Assembly (NCBI GenBank): GCA_963691655.1
Contig: OY829327.1
Coordinates: forward strand, 68,708,079-68,772,078
Source of the DNA: Toxonevra muliebris
Lineage: Eukaryota; Arthropoda; Insecta; Diptera; Pallopteridae
Reading direction: 5' to 3'
DNA length: 64,000 bases
How positions within the stretch are numbered: the first letter of the stretch is position 1; every line of letters starts with the position of its first letter. The position numbers and the translations under genes are program-made. Below are positions 21,401 through 32,883 of this stretch, piece after piece. Under the pieces are notes generated by a model that worked only from the letters and a program-made list of their open reading frames with translations, had not been told where the DNA came from and made no database searches.

Positions 21401-24400
21401 GTATATAACTATATATATAATCGACCAGCAGGCCAAAATTGGTTAAGTTTTGCTCCAATAAAAACTTTGAAAGTGTGTTATACCATCCATGCTTAAATTC
21501 AAAATTTGTGACTAAAATTATGCTTATATTTGCCCAAATAAATAACAGCGGACATTGCATTGCGCATAGAATATTTGACGTCCTTGAATTACAAAATTTT
21601 ATAATTAATCCTTTCGTTATATCTTTTTATCCAGCTCGATAGCTTTTGTGCTAAATTTATGATTACTTAGGATTTCTACAACAAACATAGACAAGTCTTA
21701 GTTTCTCTGTTTTGTTGAAGTAAAGAATAGCTTTGTTTTATTCGCCAACTAGTTTAACATGTGCGAATAAAACGACCAAGTTGTTAAGTCTGTTCTTCGT
21801 TATATTGTTATTCACAATGAAATTGCTCAGCAGTTAGAGGTGAAGCATTTTAATGGATCCCAGTCATTGCGGTTAATCATGGGTATTGTTTTTGGTTTTT
21901 ACTCTATATAAGAACATTCATCGATGATTTTAACTTATTTTCCTTTTTTGTTTTTTTTTTTTTTGCAACCTTTCATGCGTCTTCTGTCACTATTGGCAGT
22001 TCAAAATAGAATTTTATGTAGTTAAACTACTTGTTAAGTATACATAACAGCTTAAATTATACGTGATATCTCTGCAGCTTTGTTGTTGTTTTCCCAAACA
22101 ATTATCGCTGCTAGTTATACATAACTAGAAGCAAGTGGCGAATAAAACGCAGCTAATGTTAAATGCGAATATCAGCTGACGTAAACAAAGATGTTTGACA
22201 GCCAATGCTCTTCTAGAAGAATAGAAGGTCGTTTGGCTATCAACGCTACCTGTTGTGATTCCGTAATGGTTGATGGTTAATTTATTTATTTTTCATTTGT
22301 TAAATTTAATTTTTGAACACCTTGTAAAGTTTCGATAGACTAGCTTCATTTTTAAGCAAATTATATAATACTTAGGGATATGTATTTATCGGCGGGTCAT
22401 TCACTCAGATGTAGCTATTAAAACGAGTAACTTAATGCCGCAAGCGATAAACGCAATTGCAGAAGCATAAAATATGCAAGTAATAAAGAAAATCAACTTG
22501 CTGTAAATACGAAAGTACACTAAAAATATACAAGAAGAAGCGTAAATCGAGCGTGAGAAATAGCCTTTAGGGTTTGATAGTGCGGAACGCAGAAATGCAT
22601 ACATATATGTATATGTACAATGTATGTATGTACATGGTCTGTGGAGCCGTATAGCAAAGGGCATTTTCTTTGCACTTGCAATCCCTTCAGTGAAGCTGAC
22701 TGGTTCTATCAATAGTAAAGCAACTAGTTGCAAAATATCCAGTACTGGTTCCATCGTAACTCCCATTTACATGCTGTCAACTGCCTCTTTTACAATGTTA
22801 ATGTCCTACGAGAAGACAATTGTCTCCTACTGCACTACCTTTCAACCAGCCAGAGTACTAGTACCTATCGCTACTAGTTACTGAACTAATAACATTTTGA
22901 GCAAATCAGAACTAGTTGACGATTTTACTTTTTGGATGTAGTCCTATGCCTAGTTTCGTAGTTACCAGTTATATAACCAGTTGCGGAATGAACTACATAT
23001 TTCTGCGAGTAAATTAAACGCTAGGTGTTTAATTTTTATTTTATTTATTAGTTAAAAAATTTGCAATATAAAAATTTTTTACATTGTGTATGAAATACAT
23101 GTACATATACATAAATTAATAATGTAACTAAGCAATTTGTGCTATAAAAATATTAAAAAAATATTTTAAAAAAATATATAAAAATTAATAATTTCAGTTT
23201 TATAATGATTAAAAAAAATATATAATGTTACTGATATATATAAAACTAAAAATGTAATGTTTATGTAAGCAAAAGAAATACTTTCTTATTTTACTAATTT
23301 TATACCTAAATAAAAATACAAATAAAAATTCATTAAAATTATTTTATGTTGAAAATTTGTTGGTATAAAAATAATTTATTATTATTTATTTATTCCATAT
23401 TACCGTTTTACTTTTTGTAGCACCCATCTCTTTATATTAATATGTATTAATTTTAAACTCACTTTTTATTCACTTCGCTATTTCTGAGTACGCGTAAGCA
23501 CAAGTACAATAAAACTAAAATCAATCAAACAATGAAACGAAAAACAAGAGACATCGCGTCGAAACTGTAAATTACCGTTACTAATGCGACTTGTTTTTGC
23601 AAAACATTGTCTTTGCTATTTTTGCTATGTTCTTTATAAACGAATTTTAATTCAACACAAGCAGAAAGAGCACATTCTTTTTTAAACTGGTTGCTAGCTG
23701 CATTACTTTAGCCCCAGTCTTTAAACTGGTCTCTTTTTCACTGTGCATATAACTAGATGCTACTAGTTCTTCATTTTACTGCAGGGATTGTATGCGTTGA
23801 TAAAGTGAGGGTGTGCCTTAGTATTATTGTTTTGATTATTTCTCGTTCGGGCATTTAAGTGTGTGAAGCTTTTTAAGATAATGATTCATGTGTTGGTAAA
23901 TATGCAGATGGCATCGATCGATCATTGAGTTTTGATGAATTCTAAATCATAATAACTCAGAAACTATAACCAATTAATTATAAATGATATACAGATTGTT
24001 GAAATGAGAGAACTATCACAGACACCACTGAAGAAGAACTAGAGCTGGTTCCGAAATGATCGTCTTATCTGCTTGTTCTATAACTTTTTGACGTTCTTCT
24101 GGCATTACTATTCATTAAGGTCTATTAGTTTAAATAATTTGCCTAAAATATGAACAGCCAAATTTGTAAGAAATTTGTTTATGGTACATAGATAAGAAGT
24201 CAGAGAAATGCTATTCTTACTGATTACAAGGGAGCACTTCAGCATGGGATAATAAATACAAACGCAATAGGACATCTTTATGGATGTTGGTTTTACTATT
24301 GCCAAGCAATTAAGAGAAATGTTGCAAAATAATTCAAGCACTTAGCAAGTTTTATTAAAACTGTTAAAATTGCATCAGAAGCATATCACAAGATACTTTT

Positions 24401-24588
24401 GCTACCTCTGCTGCTATCATCTCATATAAAGCCAGTATATGAGAGCATAAAAGAAGCTGTAGACATTTTCGATTGAAATTTGCTAAATTTTTCTCCTTTT
24501 TTGGTCACCAATGGATGCAATAGGTGAATTACTGATTTTCAGCATTTTCTTTTTTGTGTGCATAATAATGTTTGCTTTTTAATAAAAT
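18460..24588. other. Long interval without recognised genes
   Basis: No protein family, exon pattern or RNA gene is recognised in about 6 kb. Small features: an ATGTATGTATGTATGT run near 19821; a hAT-end-like CACCGGCGGATCCAGGATCGGGG near 20508 without a visible partner; an inverted pair TTTTATTCGC/GCGAATAAAA near 21735-21775, with a further GCGAATAAAACG near 22139; and a palindrome AGTTATACATAACT near 22114. AT content is very high at 23030-23400. Regulatory sequence or very diverged exons cannot be excluded. Confidence 0.4.
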
Positions 24589-25042
24589 TTAACCCTCAAG
24601 TTCCCAAGCGTGCCTCTAGACACCCTTCATCAAAACAGGTGTAGTTACCACCTTAATAGTTTTTTGTTGCTAGATGTTATCATATCGTTTATGGAATTTT
24701 CCAAGCTTTTAAAAAAATGCACTAGTTATGAGTTATGATGCGTATTACATACGTTAGCGACATTCAAAGTCAAAATACCTCCCGCCATAGTAGCTAGATA
24801 AAAAAGTAGCTGTGAGTAGCTAGAACTTTAAATTTTTATACAAAATGTTTAATTAATAAAACAAATTGATAAAAAGTTTTTTCAACAACAAACACTTTTA
24901 GGTATTCAACCTTTCCGGCTTCATAAAACCACACCCATTAAATTTTGTAAGTTCATGAGATCAGATCTATGCTTTTTACATCAAAATTTATCAATCCTAA
25001 TTTTTTTTAAATCAATCAAAAATTTGGGAGCCAGGGAGTTAA
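24589..25042. mobile_element. TTAA element A
   Basis: The left edge is TTAACCCTCAAGTTCCCAAGC and the right edge, inverted, TTAACTCCCTGGCTCCCAAA. A related right end (AAATCAAAAATTTGGGA before TTAA) occurs in the element at 47031-47414. No gene inside. Confidence 0.6.
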
Positions 25043-25057
25043 ATGATTTCGTTTAGG

Positions 25058-25440
25058 TTAACCCTCTAGTAGGCAGGACCGTCTCCAGAGGGGCAACAAC
25101 AATATTAAATACGTTTAAAATTTTTTTATGTGTATTCATGCCACTCAGTCGATAGATGAATACACAGTACTCTGTGCGTTGTATCGTTTTATTTTTATAG
25201 CCAGTTGAAGATCAGATTTCGAGTCATTCACGAAAAAAAATTATTTTTGGTGTTCTTTCATGGTTTAAGTTATAGGGAATACTACATAGAGTTGCGTTGA
25301 AGCGCCACATAGAGATATTTTGTATTACCTTCGCTGGAATTCAATGTACACAATTGTGTACGAAATGATTCAAAGAGTTAATACGAATCGAACTAGCTAT
25401 TAATTTAAAAAATCCATGATCTTGCGTGGTTAAGGGTTAA
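25058..25440. mobile_element. TTAA element B
   Basis: It begins TTAACCCTCTAGTAGGCAGG and ends GTGGTTAAGGGTTAA, 383 bp, only 15 bp after element A. Inverted ends beyond TTAACCCT are weak. It fits the same TTAA/CCCT pattern. No coding sequence. Confidence 0.5.
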
Positions 25441-25718
25441 CTTGATTCGTTCTAAGAGACACGAACTAAGTAATCTGCATTTAAGTACAATTAAGGACAC
25501 CTTCCAGACAGTTTAAGTATCCTTGGGTTATAATAAACCCACTACTGCCATATATGGTTTTTCATTTACATATTCCCTTTTTGTTATTTTTAACCCTGGA
25601 AAGGTAATCATATTTTTTGCATACGTTGTAGGTAATCTCGAATCTTGCATACGTTGTAGGTAAAGTCGAATCGACGAAGTCATTTCGGTAAAGAATATAT
25701 AGCGTACACCCTTATAAC

Positions 25719-26366
25719 CATATAGTATGTAATACTTCTATGTTGTCAGTACAATGAATATCCAAACGCAAACATTACAGTCCAGACATATAGTTTTCTG
25801 AGCGAGACAACCGCATCTTTCAAAAATGACATATAATGAAAAAAAATCTCAGGAGCGGGTGAAAATGTTTTGTCAAATCAAAAAAAAAAAAATCGAAATA
25901 AAGAAAAAATATTTTTAAAAATTCCTAATATGGTTTTGCTCTGAATTTCTTAATTTGAGACAATTAAATATCTCACCGTTGCTACTTGTATGGAAAAAAA
26001 TATATCAATTAATATTTTTGAATTCGAAAGAATATGAAGATACAAACAAACACGTTCAAATTATACAATTAAATCTTTATAGTTTTCCAAAAGATGAAGC
26101 AGTGAAGCGAAGGTGTGTAGACGCTTGTGGTCAAGCCATAAGTAAGAGTAAGTAAGCGAGTAAGAAACGGAAAAATTTGTTGCACTCATTTTCATTTGGA
26201 AGACTACGAAAAATATTTATTCTGCATCCGCCCCTGAAGTCATTTGACAATTGTTTGTATGTTTAGTTGTCAAATACACACCTATACTAATACATATATA
26301 ACATGCGCATGCGCACAACTACGGTTATTACGAGGTTACGAGCAATATAGAAGTATTAAATATATG
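25719..26366 (+). mobile_element. P-element-like deletion derivative nested in element C
   Basis: Direct 8-bp repeats CTTATAAC (25711-25718 and 26367-26374) flank it. The ends begin CATATA and include TAATACTTCTATGTTG on the left and the inverse of TAATACTTCTATATTG on the right. These match the ends of the 3.8-kb P-like element at 60137-63900. The 648-bp length shows that most of the transposase is missing; one THAP-like exon seems to remain. Confidence 0.75.
25955..26155 (+). pseudogene. THAP-like exon remnant of the nested P-like element
   Basis: An open stretch of about 60 residues ends in NLYSFPKDEAVKRRCVDACG. The pattern (L/F)-x-FPKDE..KRRW..ACG is typical of the middle of THAP zinc-finger domains, which P-element and THAP9 transposases carry at the N-terminus. 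The normal Trp is Cys here, and the first zinc-binding Cys pair is not seen in frame. GAGTAAGTAAG directly after could be a splice donor. The location inside a P-like element supports the call. Confidence 0.5.
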
Positions 26367-26845
26367 CTTATAACCTACTTTTCTCATTATATTTAGACTT
26401 TTATTAAACAAATAATATGCACCGTATATATTTTACAATGCACAAGGTACAACAAAGAGAAATGTGAAAAAATATGTATGTGGTGTTCGTCGAATCGACG
26501 AAGATTACCTTTCTAGGGTTAAAGCCATAAATTTTGGTTTAAAAGCCTGAAGCCAACGATACATCGTTAAGTATCAATAAATTAATTACTAATGAAAACG
26601 AAAAACCTCATCAAATTTAAAAGAAAAGATGAAATCTCATAAGCAGAAAGAGGATGTTTTGACAAAAGCCCACAGAAATGTGTATGCCTAAAAGTATTCT
26701 GTAAATGTCAATGCCTTTTGGACACAGAGAAAACATAAGAATGTTTTGTTCTACGTATTTCGGGGCTAAAATCCTTGAGATTGAAACCATTGTACGTTCT
26801 GTATTCATTCCCATCAAAAGATGCAGTCCCTTGCAAAGACGAAAC

Positions 26846-27330
26846 TTAACCCTCTTAACTTAAGGCTGCCCTGTGGCAGCCACCACTCTATTTTAATTAA
26901 TTGATAAGTGCAAATTTATTTATTTTTTAATTAATTGGCAGACCTGAAGAATGAATAAACATACAATTTGTGGTCAGTTTTCACTTTCTGCGATCACACG
27001 ATTGTTGTTTATAGTTATTTTTATCTGTTTATGTATCGTATTATCATAATTTCGTGTAATTTTGAATGAAAAACAAGAATTTATGACAAATGAGAGGATA
27101 CGACACCAAATAAAATACCTTGTGAATTGCCCAAATATATCTTTATTTTTTAGCTCACATCCGCAACGCCGCCTCAGGGCAGCCTTTCGTTTTTCTCACC
27201 TAACTGCTAAACTCAAAAACTAATCAAAAAATGGGCTTCATATTAATTTTTCTTTCATCAATATCAACTGGAAACAAAAATGCTGGTGTTTGTTTTTTTA
27301 TTATTTCAATCTTGCGTGCTAGAGGGTTAA
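26846..27330. mobile_element. TTAA element D
   Basis: It begins TTAACCCTCTTAACTTAAGG and ends GCGTGCTAGAGGGTTAA. Near the left end GGCTGCC-CTGT-GGCAGCC forms a perfect 7-bp hairpin, and CAGGGCAGCC near 27178 is its inverse partner. 485 bp, no gene. Confidence 0.6.
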
Positions 27331-27762
27331 CGATATACCTAAATCAAAAACTTTATGAATAGAATCAAAGGTTTATTTGCACACATAATAAAGTATTTTC
27401 AAACATTTTCAAGAATTTTAAACACTTTTAGAAGAAACTAATTATTTTCCAGGATTTTAAGTATTTCATGTATTTTTAAGTATTTTCAAGTGCATATTTT
27501 AAGTATTTTTAAATGTTTTCAAGCCTTTTCAACTGTTTTCAAGTATCTTCAAATATACGAATTATCTTTATGCCCAATTATTTCCATTTTCCACAACAAA
27601 CTGTCTCAAATGTAGGCGATAATATTTTAAAAATTAAATTTTCAAAAATGTTAACATTTCCTTTCCATAGTTTTACACAAAATACTCTAAAACTATTATA
27701 ATTAAGCATAAATAAATATTTAAATACAAGTACGAGCCCTGGTATTCGTACAAGAAAAATCT
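27331..27762. repeat. Degenerate TTTTCAAGTATTTT-type repeats downstream of the receptor gene
   Basis: From about 27395 to 27550 words such as TTTTCAAG, TTTTAAGTATTT and GTTTTCAA recur at short, irregular intervals, giving a low-complexity tandem tract. The remaining bases up to the receptor stop codon hold nothing recognised and probably include its 3' untranslated region. Confidence 0.4.
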
Positions 27763-29664
27763 TTAGTTCTTTACAGCTCCGCTTGTTACTTTCTGGCTTC
27801 TTGCCCAGTTACTCCAAACCGAGTAAATACATTCAGAGACAAACGTAGCAAATCCAAATGACACTCCGAAACCATATGCGCACCATATCCAATGTAAATC
27901 AGCTGGAATTAAAGGCTTCAGACCTTCAGGATTCTGCGGCAGATGAAATCGAATTTTTCCAGCTACCAGCATATCAGCGTAAGCATTATATTTCCAGTAA
28001 TTGTATATACCAGACTCGAATAATTGCAAAATGTGGGCATTGAGGGCCTTACGATAAACTGAATGCTTATGCAATGCAATACTCAGAGTTAATTCTTTTT
28101 CTATGTACAATTGATCAGGCCTGTAAAACAGCGGTCGTGCCAAAAGTACCTGTTGGCTCTCTACAACTCTCCACGCAGAACCTGAGGCGACATAGCCATA
28201 ACTTTGATTAAATGATGAACGTAGCTGCATCATTTCACTGAGATTTGTAATGATAATGAAGTTATTATTACGTGATGTCCCAAAAGGAGGGTTTTTTGGT
28301 TTTGATAATGTATCGTAGTAATGTGATGGAATATAAATCTTTAAAGCTGATGCAGCAAGGTCGTCAAAGGTTTGAATGATCTTTGGTGTGGGTGAATTAG
28401 TGAAATAAGTTTGCAAATATGCTGTAAATATGGTGGACGTAAATATTCCTGCTACGAATAAGTGTGTATAGATATATTTTTTGAAAAGCATGAACTTTGT
28501 GAGGGGCAAATGCATAGTTTGACCTAAAATCCCACGTAATGTTGTTGTAATTGTTATATTAAGAAGGAGTTGAAGAAATGAATCGCCGCGTCGATGCCGT
28601 TCATAACGTCGGCGTAAGCAGAAGCTTTCAATTATTAATATAATTGTAAACAGTACAAATAAAATCATTAAAATCAAAACAAATAATGATTTAAATAATA
28701 ATGGATAGATCTGTTGAAAAGTTAATGGTTTAGGCATTGGTATCATGAGACCTAAGGTATCCTTATAGAGGCCTACTGTACTGTTATGCCAGCTAATTAG
28801 TTTAAAAAAATTCATTGTAACATCAATTGTACCATCATTTATAAAATTAGATAGTTCCTCGACTGTAATGGCAGCCTTAGGATCAAGAGGTAAGGGATAT
28901 ACCAACGTCGCTTGAAATTTATCTGCAAAACTTTGTATTATTTTAACAGCAAATCCTGTAGTCTGTACCATCCCATTTTTATCACGATACACCAGACAAT
29001 GCGGTTCATTGTGGATAGGAAATGTGCGTATAGCTGCACCTTTTAAGTCCCTCCAATGTAGAATAGGAAAGCAAGTGGTTTTGAACAAATCTTTTTTTTG
29101 GATTTTGAATTGTGGAAATTGTTTGTAGGTGTAAAAAGTCGTGTCAGTTGAGAAGTCCTTGAAAATATTAATGACTTGCGGTAGATAATTGTGCATGCAA
29201 TGAGTAAATAATTGTTGTGGTTCATTATGCAACGACTGTTTATACTCCTGGAGATACCAGTAGAATATAATTCGCATGCCACGCATATGCCCCAAGGAAT
29301 GAAGCATTTGGTCGAGCATTTGTATCTTAAAATCTTCGGCAATGCAATATACTAAGATTGACACTTTACTACTTATGCCTGCTATTTTTTTTTCACTTGC
29401 GTGTTTGTTTGTTAACTCTAGATGTATTATGGGCACTTGAATCGGTTGGATCTGTTGTGTTTGTACACAAATTTGCTGCTTTCCATTGTCACTGTGGTAG
29501 ATGATAATTGTTTCGTAGTTTTTCTCCATATTAATTTTATTCAAAAGCTTTAAGAAATTCGTTTGAGTTTTTTCAAAACATGCTACAGTCAATATTGCTA
29601 ACAACAATAAATTTAATTTAAGCACCATAACCATAAATATTTTCCAAGTTATACTTTTGAACAC
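27763..29664 (-). CDS. Divergent ionotropic receptor (IR)
   Basis: A single open frame of 633 residues encodes a ligand-gated ion channel of the insect ionotropic receptor family, expected in the dendrite membrane of a chemosensory neuron. Residues 10-30 are a hydrophobic signal peptide (VLKLNLLLLAILTVACF). The N-terminal part to about 200 is poorly conserved. The first ligand-binding lobe is about 205-315 (CLVYRDKNGMVQTTGFAVKI). The first membrane helix is about 322-346, the pore loop about 365-390, the second helix about 395-416, the second lobe about 420-585 and the third helix about 588-616. The intronless form and sequence style fit the fly-specific divergent IRs (Ir20a clade, for example Ir52/Ir94 groups), many of which are taste receptors. 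No disruptive stop or frameshift is seen. The subfamily is uncertain. Confidence 0.85.
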   Translation of the reverse strand: MFKSITWKIFMVMVLKLNLLLLAILTVACFEKTQTNFLKLLNKINMEKNYETIIIYHSDNGKQQICVQTQQIQPIQVPIIHLELTNKHASEKKIAGISSKVSILVYCIAEDFKIQMLDQMLHSLGHMRGMRIIFYWYLQEYKQSLHNEPQQLFTHCMHNYLPQVINIFKDFSTDTTFYTYKQFPQFKIQKKDLFKTTCFPILHWRDLKGAAIRTFPIHNEPHCLVYRDKNGMVQTTGFAVKIIQSFADKFQATLVYPLPLDPKAAITVEELSNFINDGTIDVTMNFFKLISWHNSTVGLYKDTLGLMIPMPKPLTFQQIYPLLFKSLFVLILMILFVLFTIILIIESFCLRRRYERHRRGDSFLQLLLNITITTTLRGILGQTMHLPLTKFMLFKKYIYTHLFVAGIFTSTIFTAYLQTYFTNSPTPKIIQTFDDLAASALKIYIPSHYYDTLSKPKNPPFGTSRNNNFIIITNLSEMMQLRSSFNQSYGYVASGSAWRVVESQQVLLARPLFYRPDQLYIEKELTLSIALHKHSVYRKALNAHILQLFESGIYNYWKYNAYADMLVAGKIRFHLPQNPEGLKPLIPADLHWIWCAYGFGVSFGFATFVSECIYSVWSNWARSQKVTSGAVKN

Positions 29665-30166
29665 CTACTACTGTGATATAGTTTCGTAATGGATATTTCG
29701 TATATGACTGAAGAATGGAAAATTCTAGTCTGAATCAATATTTTGCTTTTACAATTTTGAATACCTTTAATATGTATTTTTATCAATATTCAATCAATTC
29801 AAAATTCCAGTAATCAATTTTGTATTATTTCCTATAAAATACACACAACAAAAATCATTTCAAAATAGTTACAGCTATTTAATAAGTAGAATGCCAAGTT
29901 AATAAGTTTTATTGATTTAATAAGTTTATTGCTTTTATTAGCTAGTGGGTGTTAGCTGGGAACGGGTTCAAAAAAGAGACCTGAATGATCGATTCACCCA
30001 GCTCTTATGGTAGGTCAACTTTTAAATGTTATCAATAAAAGATGAGATGTTCCTTTTGTCCGCTTTTATTTTAAAAGTTAAATTTAAATGTGATATTTGT
30101 TATAATTATTTTTTTTTATTGGAATGGATGTACTTTTGAGATATTCTAATTTAAAGTTCTGAAGTT
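29665..30166. other. Upstream flank of the receptor gene
   Basis: About 500 bp, AT-rich, with no coding sequence recognised. It would include the receptor promoter because the gene reads leftward from 29664. Repeated words AATAAGTTTATTG and TTAATAAGTTTATTGATT occur near 29900-29930. Confidence 0.4.
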
Positions 30167-32713
30167 AATCACTCTTATTATGGTTGTCGACGTTGACTGT
30201 CGAATGCTCGACAGCTGTCAATAAGTATCACTGTAGTCGAGCGCCGAGAGTCGATTAAGTAATCTATTACAAATCGGTATTTTGAGAGTCGAGTCGACTG
30301 TTGACTATCGACAAAAGTGACAAGCTCTTGTCGATCAAATTTTTGTGGTCGACAGCTACTCAAAAATACCTTTTTTATGTTAAACCTTAAAAGACTATAA
30401 AACCACATGAAAGTAACAAATGTAAACCAGTTTGAGACATTAGTGGCGCATATGCAGAAAAATGTGCCAATGGCTAGGAATTTCAGTAAGGGCTTAGGAA
30501 AAGTAGACATGAAGGAAAAGTAGACTAAGCTAAACAGTTTGGGTCCTCTGGTCCTTGAAGGCCATGGGTGGCATAAGGAATAAAATGTATTAATCAATTC
30601 TGTTGAAAACTTCGTAAGAATTATTATATGTCACAGCAAACGTGAATCGCCAGCTACAGGCGGAAGCGTTTTTAACATTAGATTGCCCAAAGAAGTAATT
30701 TTGACTGCTTTTCAATTTTATTTTGAAAAAATATATATTTATTTTGATTCAATTCAATTCAAAGAATCCTTCTGATTTTGTATACATGATGTGAATGCAT
30801 TTATTAATAGTAGAATTTACCTTCATCCCCTCTCTGTTTCGGATATATGTATAAATCTAGAAGTTAAAATTACTTCTTTTGGGCAATATAGGTATACACC
30901 AAATTTCAGTCTTTCTAGTGTTAATAAATAAAATTCTATCGCCGTTGGGAGATTGTGTAACCATTCATGTTCTTCGATAAAATGTAAAGTCCAGCCGGGT
31001 GGTCTCGGGTGCTACTAGAAACTCAGTCGGCGCAGAGCTATTGGCTGCAGTGCTGCTATTTTAAAAATTTTAAGGGGAGGAATTTTTCCTTTTAAGAGGA
31101 GGATTTTGCTTTACAGGGGAGGAATTTTTCAAAATGCCTTACAAGTTTTCAAATAAGTATTACTTAGAATCTAGAGTCTTAGATAATTGCAAACACTTGC
31201 ACTAATGTATAGAAATTTTATAAGAAAAAAAAATATTTTTTTATTCACAGCTGTTACAATTTCAGTCATACTTAAAGCTAAAAAATTTATGAAAATAAAA
31301 CAAATGAATATACTTAAAAACCAAATATTCCTTCTTTGGAAACAAACGGTAGTATCAGTAAATAATAATAAAAAAAGCAATAATGATTAACAAATGATTA
31401 CAGCAAATTTATCTTCTTTCTTGTCAAAACCGGGTAAAAAAAGTAGAATGTTATTTGTGGTACTTTGAACCAGCTTTATCGAAGGTACCTAGAAGGAGGC
31501 ATCATTTTGTTTTTTTTTGTAGCTTTTCTCACCAACCATTACTGCATTAACAGTTGCAGTCAGCAAGCAATTTCGTTTTTTGTTTTTAATTAGATTCAAC
31601 TGAGAAAAAATTACATTTGCCGCTGTACTGTTATGTGGAAAACTCAAAATTGCGCCAATAATTTTTTTAGTTTTGAAAGCATTTTTTCTTTTAAAGCATT
31701 CTTTAAATGAAAAATTTCACACCAAAATTCTTCCAGTTCCAAATCTTATATATATATATAAATTCATTACTAATTTATTGATATTTATTAAATATGCAAA
31801 TTTTACTTTTACGCTTGATTTCAATTGTCAAAAAATACAAGCAAAAACTTCTGGAAATGGAACACGAACTTTTGAATTTTGACAGTAATCCAGCGATAAA
31901 TAAAGTAGAGCTAGTCATAGTAACAAATGTTTCACAGACAGAAACTAAAATAACCCAACAGAACATATTTAGTTTGATTTACGTTTACCACCAAAAATTC
32001 AAGAATACAACCCAAAAATTCAAGAATATGAAATAGAAGGATTTTTTCCGATTGGGGAGGACAGGAGGATTGGGATTTGAGCGGAGTACGAATAATCCGA
32101 TCAGAGTACCTTCGACAGCACTGATTGGCTGGCCCAGAACCGATTCAGTCTACGCATCAAATCACAGCAGGAAATCCAGTTTTATCGTAAAAATGCTGCT
32201 TCGCTTCTGCTTTTCGCTACCATAATTTCCCTTTCGGACCAATTTCCCTTTCTAAAATTGCGATGACCTCTTCAAAAATTGAGGAAACGGTGGTCTGCAC
32301 AAGAAGCATATGCGTGGTTTCACGAAAGTTATGGATAAATCTAGAATACAATAAAAGAATAAAAGAACTTAAGAAACTCATTGATTTTATTTATATGCTT
32401 CCTTATTCTGAATCTGACAGTGTAAAATACTGGAGCGGCTCCGAATATTGCGGCGTAACCGCGATAAGTTTTCTACTGCAGCACTTTGCTCCCCGTCAGG
32501 AAAAAACAAGGCGATACTGCCCATTTGCAGAATATTTTCCAATTTTTTAAAATTAAATTAAACTTCAAAAAAGTTGTTTCTTTTTTTCATTCACAGTAGC
32601 GTTTTCTGCTCGTGCAATCTATTACAAATATTGTCAAGTCGATTAAGATTCACAATTCCGATTGTAAGTCGACTCGACAGTCGAGTAACTCGACAACCAT
32701 AATAAGGGTGATT
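30167..32713. mobile_element. 2.5-kb element with GTCGA-rich inverted ends
   Basis: The left edge AATCACTCTTATTATGGTTGTCGA (about 30167-30190) and the right edge AATCACCCTTATTATGGTTGTCGA (inverse of about 32690-32713) form inverted repeats of about 24 bp. Inside, GTCGA or TCGAC occurs about a dozen times in the first 180 bp and several times in the last 70 bp. AATCTATTACAAAT appears near both ends in the same orientation. The interior has short frames only, the longest sensible one at 32263-32550 (95 residues) with no recognised family. No target duplication was identified, so the superfamily is unknown. Confidence 0.6.
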
Positions 32714-32883
32714 ATCTTTGAATAAATAGAAAATTTACATTCTAGTTGAAAAATTAACGTCTGCACTACCTGTTTCCGTTTTAGAGAACTTAACCAAATC
32801 TGCAATTGGGGACGTATGATGAACATTAAATCGAGTTTTTTACACAAAATATATTTTTTTAATTCAAAAATTACTTTACATGC

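Larger units (their letters stand above)
25590..26522. mobile_element. piggyBac-type non-autonomous element C
   Basis: The ends are TTAACCCTGGAAAGGTAATC and, inverted, TTAACCCTAGAAAGGTAATC. These closely resemble the classic piggyBac terminus (TTAA then CCCTAGAAAGATAATC), so the superfamily assignment is firm. Inside the left end TTGCATACGTTGTAGGTAA occurs twice in tandem, and TCGAATCGACGAAG occurs near both ends. The middle is a nested P-type element (25719-26366); without it the piggyBac element would be about 277 bp. Confidence 0.85.

Noticed and set aside
22080..23780. Cluster of ACTAGT words as a possible element or regulatory array
   Set aside because: Spacing is irregular, and no ends or repeated unit could be defined by eye.
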